Origin: Hemileia vastatrix
Lineage: Eukaryota > Basidiomycota > Pucciniomycetes > Pucciniales > Zaghouaniaceae
Direction of reading: 5' to 3'
Assembly: GCA_030280995.1 (NCBI GenBank)
Contig: JASXTE010000005.1
Coordinates: 17,747,501-17,811,500, forward strand
Length of the DNA stretch: 64,000 nt
Each line of letters begins with the position of its first letter. Position 1 is the stretch's first letter. The notes under the pieces are model-generated. The model saw nothing but the letters and a program-made list of their open reading frames with translations, did no database searches and was not told where the DNA came from. This document shows, piece after piece, positions 55,233 to 64,000 of this stretch. The translations under genes and the position numbers were made by a program.

Positions 55233-57901
55233 TTAAGGTTTTGGTTTTAAAGGATATTTAAGATGAAAAGATTTTAGGAGCTCAGGGGTGTTAGAAACAT
55301 TGATGGCTGGTTCCCAGGATGTTTTGTCTGAGTCATTGAGGAAGCCTTCCCATTCCGCGAGGTATTGAAGTTTCCACTTGCGCATTCTTGTATCAAGGAT
55401 ACGGCTTACTTCCCACTCTAGATGGTCTTCTACCTCGACCGGTTCTGGAGGAGGTTGGTTCTTGCCCGGGTATGTTTCTCGAGCCAGTTCCAGGAGAGAT
55501 ACGTGGAAAACAGGGTGAATAGCCTGCCATTTAGGAGGTATCTTGAGTCAAAATGCAGTTTTAAAGACTTCAGAGTTGATTTCAAATGGTCTCAAGCGTT
55601 TTTCAGCCAGTTTCTTTGATGGTTGAGTCATTCAAATGTTTTGTGCGTCGAGCCATACTTTGTCGCCTGGTTTAAAAGAAGGAGCATATTGTCGATGTTT
55701 GTCGGCCTGTTCCTTGTACCTTCAAATTGCTAATTCCAAATTTGATTTAAGTTCCTCTTGGGGTTGTGATATGGTTTGAAGATAATGTTCCGCAGGATGA
55801 TTAGTTCCTACATGGATTGAGTTTAATCGAGGATGTCTTCCATAAACAGTTTCGAAAGGAGATTGTTGTGTTGAAGAATGAGTCAAGTTATTTTAAGCAA
55901 ATTCGGCCAATGGTAACCATGTGGTCCAATTGTCTTGTTGGTAACTAACATACATTTGAAGGTATTGTTCAAGGATTTGGTTGACCCTTTCCGTTTGCCC
56001 ATTGGTTTCAGGATGATAGGCCGTGGAGAGGTTCCTTGTGATATTGAGTTGTTGACACAGTTGAGTCCAAAACGTGGATACAAACAATGAGCCTCTATCT
56101 GAAATAATATCATTAGGTAAGCCATGTTTGGAAAATACATATTCTAGAAACAATTTTGACAAATCTTCTGCTGTAGCAGTAGTAGTGGTTTTAATAAAAA
56201 TAGACATCTTTGAAAATCTATCTACTATTACTAATATAACATCAAAATTATTAGAAAGAGGAAGTTGAGAAATAAAATCCATCAATAAAGATTCCCAAGG
56301 TTTAGAGGTAATAGCAAGTGGTTGAAGCAACCCATACTTCCGGTGACAGGGAGCCTTATTCCTATTACATTTGTAACAAGCTTTTATATAGGCCTTGATT
56401 TCTCTGGTCATTCCTGGCCAGAAGAAATCCCTCGCTATTAACTGGTAGGTTTTATCAACCCCAAAATGACCAGCTAATGGAGAATCATGTCAACTGTTGA
56501 AAATCCATAATTTTATCTCATTTTTGTCGGGTATGACTACTCTACCTTTGAAGACTAATAGACCTGATTCAATACTAAATCTTTTGGCCCCTTGCTTCGA
56601 GAGTATTTTGTCTTTTAACCCTAAACAATATTTGTCCTTTGACTGAGCTTCTAGGATGTTGGATAGTGGATTTTGAAAGGATTGAATTGTCATCAAATTA
56701 AGTTGATGAGTTGTTAACATTGATTTGTTGAAAATTGATTTCACGTTTGCTGGGTTCTTCTCAGCAAATGCGTCCCTCTGTTGTGGGTAAACGTTGTCCT
56801 GAGGTGACAAGATATCTGGGACAATGCAGTTCTTACCTGGGCGATAGGAAATAGAAAAAGGAAATTCAGACAGAAATTCAGCCCACCTGGCTTGACGCCT
56901 GGTTAACACTTTGGAAGACATGAAGTATTTCAAAGCATTATGGTCTGTTAAAATTTGAAAAGGACTATTTAGGCTGAGAAGAAAAGATCGCCATTTTTTA
57001 AGACAATGAATAATAGCTAAAAGCTCTTTGTCATGAATTTCATAATTTAATTCTGCTGCAATGAGTTTGGGTGACTCAAAAGCAACAGGGTGAAACAATT
57101 TTGTTTCAGGATTTAATTGAGAAATGACCCCTGTGATAGCATAATTGCTAGCATCTGTCTCGACTATTGTCGAAGAAGAAGGATAAAAGTGTCAAAGGAT
57201 TGGGGCTGTGGTGAACGCAGTCTTCAATGCTTCAAATTCCTTTTGTGCTGTAGAAGTAAAAAAAAAGGAATATCTTTTCTAAGAAGAGAAGTAAGATTGG
57301 AAATAGTTTTAGAGTAATTATTAATAAATCTTCTGTAGAAATTTGCAAAACCTAAAAATCCTTGGAGGGATTTAACGGTTTTGGGCTCAGGCCATTCCAG
57401 GACTTTTTGGACCTTTTTGATATCCATGACTAAACCATCAGTGGATAACGTAAAACCCAAAAAATCAATTGATTTAAGATGGAATTCGCATTTATTGTGC
57501 TTGGCCTAGAGACTGTGATCTCAAAGTCGATTTAGAACCTGTCAATAATGATGAATATGTTCATCCAGTGTCTTTGAGAAAATTAAAATATCATCTAAAT
57601 AGACGACAACAAATTGTTCAAAAACATCTTGAAAGATGTCATTGACAAAAGTTTGAAAAGTTGATGGTTCATTACACAATCCAAAAGGCATAACTAAATA
57701 TTCAAAACTACCAAATCTAGTGCGCATTTCAGTCAGTGGTTCATGACCTTCCGCAATGCAAATAAGATTATAAGGGCCTCTAAGATCAATTTTAGAAAAG
57801 AAATTAGCACCATTGAAAAGGGTAAGAAGTAATGACATAGGAGGAACAGGATATGCATTCTTCTTAGTGACTGTGTTGAGCTTTCTATAGTCAACACACA
57901 A
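55233..57901 (-). pseudogene. pol: R4 pol, distal part: RT, RNase H, integrase, chromodomain
   Basis: From 57901 on the minus strand: [50 protein letters not shown] and the catalytic [12 protein letters not shown] (about 57580-57606); connection [12 protein letters not shown]; RNase H LIAAELNYEIHDKELLAI and FQILTDHNALKYF; integrase zinc finger HDSPLAGHFG...CYKCNRNKAPC; DDE residues in LLMDFISQLP, IISDRGSLF and ETNGQTERVNQ; then FKPGDKVWLDAQ and a chromodomain WEVSRILDTRMRKWKLQYLAEWEGF ... SWEPAINV, ending with TAA at 55233. Stops occur after DEHIHHY, after WIFNS, after LAEFA and at several later points. Confidence 0.93.
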
Positions 57902-58093
57902 CCTAAGACTACCATCCTTCTTTTTTACAAAAAGAACAGGGGAGCCGGTTGGATATTTACTGGCTCTGATGAAACCTTTGGCTACATTCTCTGAAATGTA
58001 GTCTCAAAGAACTTGAGATTTGTCCTTCAACAAAGAATAGACAGGACCTGCCGGAGGTACTGGACCTATTAACTCTATTTGATGCTTGTAGGG

Positions 58094-58864
58094 TCAATGA
58101 GGTGGTAACTTATCGGCCTTGCGGATCAAGAAAACATCAAGGAAATCATGATAGATCTCTGGTAGAGTTGATTTAATGGCTTCAACGTTGATTTGGTTGT
58201 CCTCATCATCCTCGAGAGAATCTGTCGAGGGAAGACCAGAATTGAGAGAGCAGAATTCGATTACTTCGAGGCAATTTAAATCCTCTTTGAGTGAAGTCAT
58301 CAAGCTATAAGGGTTAGCTAATTGCTTGTTTAGAGAAAGATCAGATGCTTGCAAGTCATCCAGCAGAGATTTGTCCTCTAGCAAGACATTGTCAGGCGGG
58401 TTGTTTAACTCCCTATTGACCTTCATTGAAGAATCCAAAATATACTTAGTGCGTGGGGTGATCAATTTCCGTCTCCAATCAATTTCAGGATTACAATGCG
58501 TTAAAAAGTCATGGACAAGAATGGTATTGTCTATCCTTGGGGTGTCCAAGACTGATAATTCCCACTTGAATGAGGAAAAGTTCAGAAATTTGAAAACCCA
58601 TAAAACTTTCTTACTTACCCAATATTTGGGTTCCTCTGATTCGACCAAGTAGATTGAAGTTTTATCAATATCTGTAAATGTCAGTTGTAACTTCTTGGAA
58701 AAAGATAAACTGAACAAAGAAATTGAAGCTCCAGAGTCTATAAGACAACTGAAGGGGATATCCTCCTTAAAAAGAATAAATCTCAAGCGATTTAAGGCAA
58801 CTCCAGTCCTTAAGACATGGAGGTTCTGTGCACTGGGAGAGATAAGATAGTTTGCTTTGCACAC
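58094..58864 (-). pseudogene. pol: R4 protease and RT linker
   Basis: A 256-codon open frame with retropepsin motif FSCLIDSGASISLFS (catalytic Asp-Ser-Gly at about 58732-58742), ILVHDFLTHCNPEIDWRRK, then an acidic linker to the RT start LPEIYHDFLDVF. After the stop at 58094 (LPPH) RT continues as GPVPPAGPVYSLL with another stop, up to 57902. The protease triad itself is intact, unlike R1. Confidence 0.88.
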
Positions 58865-58925
58865 AAGTAAACTATCTACTAGTTTTTTGACTTCGAACTA
58901 GCACCTTCTCTTTCCTTAAATTTTA

Positions 58926-60050
58926 CACAATCTTCCAGCTTGTGCTTACCCCCACAATACATACATAACCCATTATCTGCTTGCCTCTTCCTCTCAGATT
59001 CTTTAAGTTCCCCTTTAGGATCCAGTACTTTGCTGATATCGCCTGGGGTCAAGCTTTTTGGTCAAGGTTTGTCCTTTCTCTTATTGGGTTTGGATTGAGT
59101 TGTCCATGGGTGTGAAGAAGGTCCCAATTTAAAATTTAGGCCTTGAGAATTGTTGGTGTATCGACGATGTTGAAGTCGTCCTTGGTAAACACCGTCGAGT
59201 TTGAGGGTTCAATCCATTAAATCGGTTAAAGTAGTCATCTTCTGACCGTGAAGATTTAATTGATTCAGAATCCTCGAAGGAAGTCCTTTTTTGAAATGAT
59301 ACTTAAGGGCAGCATCATTCCAACCTACTCGAGTTTGAAGTGCTCTGAAGTTCAAAATATATTCAGAGGCTTTACCATTATCACTCATGCGAAGAAAATC
59401 AAGTTCAATTTCTGCATTGTCAGTTTCATTAGAGTCACCAAACAACGTGAAGAGTTGGTCTTCAAACTTTTCCCAGTTATTAATAAGTAAGTGGGTTTCT
59501 GTTGAAGAGAGCATGAGGAGATAAGGCTTGAACCATCTTGCTGCTTTCCCAGCTAGGAATGAAGAAGCGTAAACAACCTTCAATCGGTCGTTATTGAAGG
59601 TTCGAGGGTCATTATGGAACAGGAGTTTGCAGGTTTTCAAGAAGGGCTGAAATCTGTCTGGATTTTCTCCATCAAATTTATCAGGAGATTTCATGGAAGG
59701 AGTTTTGAATTTAGATCCCTCCAAAGACATTGTATTGGAAAGGGTCTTCATGAAAGTCCCATGAAGTCCTCCAGAAAATTAGATGGTCCAAGTTCCAAAG
59801 GTTGACCAGAAGCGTGAGTAGCAGGGGCTAATAGTGCCTCATGCATTGTATCTTCTCCTTCTTCATCATCACTAGAATCATCAAAATCCTGTGGGATGTC
59901 TTCTACAGATTGGACTGAATGTTGCCGTTCCATTAGGTCAAATGGTTCCAAGGAGTGAGTGCGGGAAACAGGCTGTGTGGCTGTTGGCCTGCCTCTGGCG
60001 TGAGCTCTAGTAGTAGCACCTGTAGGAGGAGTGCGTTGAACAGGTGCCAT
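58926..60050 (-). pseudogene. gag: R4 gag with CCHC knuckle
   Basis: It starts MAPVQRTPPTGATTRAHARG at 60050, with an acidic segment DDSSDDEEGEDTM. After a frame change near 59750 comes the gag core SPDKFDGENPDRFQPFLKTC, AGKAARWFKPYL, LFGDSNETDNAEIELDFLRM and GLPSRILNQLNLHG. A stop at 59209 is followed by NGLCMYCGGKHKLEDC, a zinc knuckle (about 58930-58970). The typical Ty3/Gypsy capsid domain is recognisable. Confidence 0.9.
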
Positions 60051-60124
60051 TTAAGAATTTAGAAAAAACCTGAAAAGGGACGTAGTAGTGCAAAGAATGA
60101 GAACTACAAAGAATTAAATTATAC

Positions 60125-60928
60125 TGTCACTGGACGACCTACTCACAAGGTTGAGGATGTTCCTGAAAGTGAGATGAGGGGTTTAGAGACTTCTTCGAAG
60201 CACAGAGGGATGGTTTGAGGAAGTGATTTAAAGATGACTCAAAGGAAGAGCTACTGCTTCAAGATATGTTTGAGAAAAATTCTAATATAATTTAAAGGTA
60301 ATGTTAAATTCTTAAAAATCTCACAAAGGGTTGGAAACTCAATAATCAAAGATTTAGAATTTAGAAATGGTTATTGAGAAAATAAGGAAAGATACAATAA
60401 TAATGATTTAACTTAGAGCTTTACCACTATTAACTATAAATATGTTTTATAATTTAATTCTAAAGAATATTGAGCCAAAAACCCAACCCCTTTTATATCC
60501 TTTACTCCTCCTTGCATTGACCTCATACCCATCCACCATTCCGCACACCACAGACCATAAAAATACACCCATTACACCTGGATCCTCCTCACTAACATCT
60601 GTCAACCCTTTAATCCTCCGCTATCCTTTCCGTCCATGCTCACTACCCCTTTTAATAATCCACAGACATTTAATAAACCTTTTTAGTGTACTATTACCTT
60701 GACTATTGCGCTGTGCGTCGCTTATTGAGAAAAGGGCTAAGACACACTATTGAGAGATTGACTAATTTAGATATAGAGTTTAGACTAGCGCGGTTGAATA
60801 GTGAGCACACAAAGGAAAGTCGCAGTTGCTATGGGGAATTGCTTTCTGCGCTTTGAGTATAGATTTAGACCTCTGTGTTATTGATTTAATGAGCTGCTTT
60901 TGCCTAGAGTGTCACGTGGCGCGTGACA
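60125..60928 (-). repeat. R4 5' LTR
   Basis: Collinear with 52417-53220; begins TGTCACTGGACGACC and ends GTCACGTGGCGCGTGACA, followed by the target duplication AAAAT. Confidence 0.93.
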
Positions 60929-60933
60929 AAAAT

Positions 60934-61266
60934 GAGTGCATGTAGCATTTTTCTAATGTCAGAGTGTTTTTCTTCCTTTCCTCACACCTTTAGTCCAGAA
61001 TGAAAATTTAGTATGAGTTTTGGTCAAGTTGGTTTGCCAGTGTTATCTGTATGCAATATGAATTCATATTGCATATTTCTATTTATGCATAAAATATACT
61101 CGTTAAGCATCATTTTTTGCATTTTTCAATCATTATGCATATTTATGAATATGCATATGCATATTCATTATACAGATGTATATGCATATTTATATATTTT
61201 AGTCATATACATATATGCACCTTTTTTTTGTATATTCAATATGCATATTTTTAATGCATATTCAAT
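60934..61266. other. Spacer with scattered ATGCAT words
   Basis: Rich in GCATAT and ATGCAT but without a regular unit until 61267. No gene is supported. Confidence 0.4.
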
Positions 61267-61378
61267 TTTAATATTTTTATGCATATTTTTTATGCATATT
61301 TATATGCATATTTTTTATGCATATTTATATGCATATTTTTTATGCATATTTATATGCATATTTTTTATGCATATTTAT
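61267..61378. repeat. Minisatellite of TATGCATATTTTT-type units
   Basis: The 24-bp period (TATGCATATTTT plus TTATGCATATTTA) is repeated about four times almost perfectly. It yields a spurious Met-His-Ile-Phe-Tyr-Ala-Tyr frame. Confidence 0.9.
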
Positions 61379-61559
61379 TCTTCATAGTCATTATGCATAC
61401 ACTTTGGATAGGCATTTCACATCAATTTTTAACATGCAATAAGTATCCACCATGCAAATTCAAATGCATATGCATCTATATCATATATGCAACATATATT
61501 CAAGTTTAATATTTGATTATTAAGGTATGCTAAGTGATGTTGTTCAACCTTTTGCCAAA

Positions 61560-61780
61560 CCTGAGATTAACTGATGTTCAATGTGGTTCCTAAGCTCTGC
61601 TCAAGGAGGGATTGTTCTGGATTCAATCTGTGACAGTTTATTTTTTCAATGTTTTTTCATCAGATTTAAAAACATATTTCTGACAGTTTCAGGATGGTTT
61701 CCCAACAGTTTCCTGAAAAATTCCTGATAGTTTCAAATAGAGGGAACCGCTAGCAGTTCACCCCCAGATTTCCTGTGGTG
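61560..61780 (-). mobile_element. Right terminus of a palindromic-end element (fragment)
   Basis: The sequence GAGGGAACCGCTAGCAGTTC, then ACCCCCAGATTTCCTGTGGTG, ends at 61780 and is the inverted counterpart of 42203-42240. A related interior lies at 20370-20570. The end touches the GGT tract at 61781. Confidence 0.55.
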
Positions 61781-62158
61781 AGAGGAGGTGGAGGAGGAGG
61801 AAGAGGTGGTGGTAATGGTGGTGGCGAGGAGATGGTGGCAAAGAGGAGGAGGAGGAGGTAGTGGTGGTGGCGAAGAGGAGGAGGTGAAGGTGGTGGCAAG
61901 GAGGTGGAGGTGGTGGAGGTGGCAAGGGGGTGGAGGAGGTGGTGGAGGTGGTGGCCAGGAGGTGGTGGTGGCGAGGAGGAGGTGGTGGTGGAGTTGGTGG
62001 CGAGGAGGTGGAGGTGGTGGTGGTGGCGAGGGGGTGAAGGAGGAGGTGGTGGTGGCAAAGAGGAGGCAGTAGAGGTGGTGGCGAAGAGGAGGAGGTGGTG
62101 GTGGTGGCGAGGGGGTGGAGGAGGTGGTAGTGGTGGCAAGGGGGTGGAGGTGGTGAAT
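61781..62158. repeat. GGT/GGA minisatellite, about 380 bp
   Basis: Composed of GAGGAGGTGGTGGTGGCGA-type units of variable length; the words GGTGGTGGC and GAGGAGG recur throughout. Plus-strand Gly/Val/Glu and minus-strand Pro/His/Leu frames are compositional artefacts. The GTGGCGA and GTGGCAA variants recur every 30-45 bp. Confidence 0.92.
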
Positions 62159-62218
62159 AAAGTAGCATAAATGCACTAATCAGATGGGCAAAAAAATGAT
62201 AAAAAATGAGGTCAGTGG

Positions 62219-62588
62219 AAGGTTTAGGTGATGAGTGGGAAGTGGGAATTCACCGCCAAATGTGCAGTTGAGGTGTGTAGATAGAAACAAAACTTAAGTG
62301 TTTGCCACCAAAACTAAGTAGCATAGAGTGAGGAGAGACTTAAGGATGGCATCAGCAATTATAAGTTATGTGACTTTCTTAAAAATTCATCATGGATCTG
62401 ATGAGTTTGGGATCAGGAATTAGGAATGGAAATTAGGGTATAAAAGGCAGGATAATACATTATTGTGGATTCCTTATCCACTAGCCCCAGTGTTAGTGGA
62501 TAAGAATCTTCCACAATTAATAATGTCTGATCCTGGGAAAAAATTACTGATCCCTAATTGCGGATCCCTGAACATTGATACCCCCTAA
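62219..62588. repeat. Fold-back element copy C
   Basis: The best-preserved copy of the family at 2929 and 19846. It starts GGTTTAGGTGATGAGTGGGA and ends ACATTGATACCCCCTA. It has a perfect internal stem TTATCCACTA / TAGTGGATAA around a 10-nt loop (62472-62501) and outer arms GGGATCAGGAAT and TGATCCCTAATTG. Confidence 0.82.
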
Positions 62589-63642
62589 TATATTATATAA
62601 ATATTTTATTTTATAAGAAAAATAAATTTTATATTAATTTTATTATCATATAAATTAAGTATACATCAATTTAATTATCATATTCCATATAAGGGGACAC
62701 ATATTTATGTATTTAATAAATAAATAATTAATTACACTTTTATAATATAATTAAATCCATTTAATTATCTTATATTTTAATTACATTAATTATTTAATTT
62801 AAATATGTAACTAAAAATTTTCATATAAAATATTATCCATAATTAGTGGCGCTTTTTTGACCCTTAATTATGTCAATGAAATATTAAATAAATTAAAACA
62901 CTTATTTAATAAAATAGTATTCAAATTCTCAATTTAAATTAGCAATATCATTAAATTAATTATTTGTTTCATTTAAACTAGTTATTTAATTACATAGTTA
63001 AAATAATTAATTAATTTTGCTTTACACTTAATTAAATTTGATTACATACTTTGTTGCGTCAAAACATTTTATTTGTTTCATTTAAAAACCCTGAAAAACA
63101 TTGTAATACCTGTTTTGACTTATTTCTCATAGTTCTTATGTCTCAGGTTTGTGTAGTTACTCACTATTTTAATTAACTGATTTGGGAATTTATGGTGGAA
63201 AAAATAGTTTCTTAATTGGGATTTAATTATTTGTTTCATATATTTTTCTCTCATTTACTATGTTTCAATTATTTTCTTTTATCATCTTGTTTTATCTTAT
63301 TAGTATTTTGTATATACTCATTTGTAGCGCTTCAGAGGTCCCCTTGCTTATAAAAAGGCCTTGGGTATTCCCCTTTAGCCTTATCACTTACTTACTCATC
63401 ATATTTTAAATATTACATTATATTTTATTATTACTTGTGGTGCAAAGTCCCCTTAAATATTAAATAAAATTATAAGGTTGTTTTAAGAATATTCAAATAT
63501 TTAGAGGTTGATAATTGAGCAGAGAGAAATTAATAGTACTTACTAGTATAACTACTCTATCCCACATCCATCTTGTCTATTAGACAAACTATTTCATCAT
63601 CCAGTTCCTTTTATTCCTCTCTTTTTCCTTTCATTTTACTCT
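62589..63642. other. AT-rich DNA with an LTR-like promoter word
   Basis: At 63348-63365, GCTTATAAAAAGGCCTTGGG resembles the TATA core of the R1 LTR in sense orientation (GCCTATAAAAGGCC). This may be a worn plus-strand LTR, but its ends are not identifiable. Nothing else is supported. Confidence 0.35.
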
Positions 63643-64000
63643 TGTCAAGAGGTCTTTCAAGTCTAGAAGGTTTCACAGGGAGGTCCAATGGCTGTAACAA
63701 TGGGTTTTGAAGGATTAAAACTTGGGTACGTATTTTCTTATCTTAAAGATTATTGTCAAGGTCGCTTTCAAGTCTAGAATGTTTTTCAAGGAGGTCCAAG
63801 GGTGGCAACAAGGGGTTTACAGGATTTCAAACTAGGTACGTATTTTCTTATCTTTTAAAGATTAATTATTTAAATATGAAGAGGTAAAGAGGTAGAATAC
63901 TATTATTTTTAAAGGTTTAGAATTAAGGTGAATGTAAGTACTAAAGCAAAAATTTTATAATAATAAACAGATGTTGTATATAGTTGTAATAAAAATGAGT
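63643..64000 (-). repeat. R1-type LTR start(s), cut by window end
   Basis: TGTCAAG followed by CAAGTCTAGAA and TACGTATTTTCTTATCTTAAAGATTA occurs at 63643 and again at 63754, a 111-bp step; the second copy continues to the window end. The order matches the left end of the R1 and 1583 LTRs (TGTCAAGG...GTCTAGAAGATTT...GTACGTATTTCTTAATC). Either a tandem duplication of the LTR end or one LTR inserted in another. Confidence 0.7.

Larger units (their letters stand above)
52417..60928 (-). mobile_element. R4: complete chromoviral Ty3/Gypsy retrotransposon with an antisense gene
   Basis: 804-bp LTRs (52417-53220 and 60125-60928) begin TGTCAC and end GTGACA; the 5-bp target duplication AAAAT lies at 52412-52416 and 60929-60933. 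Minus-strand order is gag (60050), zinc knuckle, protease, RT/RNase H, integrase, chromodomain (to 55233). Then comes an 880-bp low-complexity tract and a plus-strand two-exon gene (53324-54317). No purine-rich tract is visible on the sense strand next to the 3' LTR. Protein sequence differs clearly from R1, so this is a separate lineage. Numerous stops and frameshifts make it non-autonomous. Confidence 0.94.

Noticed and set aside
61013..61509. Frames rich in Met-His-Ile-Phe-Tyr-Ala-Tyr
   Set aside because: Read-through of the ATGCATATTTT minisatellite.
61733..62176. Proline/histidine-rich proteins on the minus strand and Gly-rich ones on the plus strand
   Set aside because: Pure products of the GGT/GGA minisatellite; all frames are open because the repeat lacks stops.

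Overview
The window looks like a repeat-dense, AT-rich piece of a filamentous basidiomycete nuclear genome, most likely a rust fungus (Pucciniales). The evidence is four host loci with many short GT-AG introns, chromodomain-bearing Ty3/Gypsy retroelements, two decayed TET/JBP-like oxygenase copies, and a decayed Myb/SANT-like transposon protein of a kind I associate with rust genomes. An Austropuccinia-like rust is my best guess; the species call is inference.

Host genes are few. At 3.8-5.7 kb two mitochondrial genes stand head to head, with start codons only 22 bp apart: the complex I 24 kDa subunit (minus strand, 4 exons, 241 aa) and an OPA3-like protein (plus strand, 5 exons, 185 aa). At 33.5-35.2 kb a seven-exon gene encodes a 363-aa GH17-like protein with a signal peptide; it has Gln where the family's catalytic nucleophile Glu is expected. 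At 40.1-41.4 kb lies hydroxymethylbilane synthase (HEM3), broken by frameshifts and a stop. A broken SNF2-family helicase is at 8.5-10.5 kb.

The rest is mobile and repetitive DNA. R1 (21554-30096) is a complete chromoviral Ty3/Gypsy element, minus strand, with 800-bp LTRs, an AAATT target duplication and several coding breaks. R2 (11528-15131) is a truncated plus-strand relative. R4 (52417-60928) is a second, different complete chromoviral element with 804-bp LTRs and an AAAAT duplication; it carries an antisense two-exon gene with its own TATA box just inside the 3' LTR. Solo or partial LTRs lie at 1583-2403, 35957-36456 and 63643-end. DNA-element debris includes a MITE family with palindromic ends (one copy at 17509-17771 has an empty-site paralogue), a Harbinger-like element with a fold-back tail (36458-38650), and three copies of a nested-hairpin fold-back element.

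The most striking structure is a satellite array at 42.8-51.95 kb. About thirteen units of roughly 607 bp each carry a 46-bp near-perfect palindrome plus a second, related palindrome, and differences between units in the first palindrome preserve the pairing. The array seems to have grown from a shorter unit of about 230 bp still present at its left edge.
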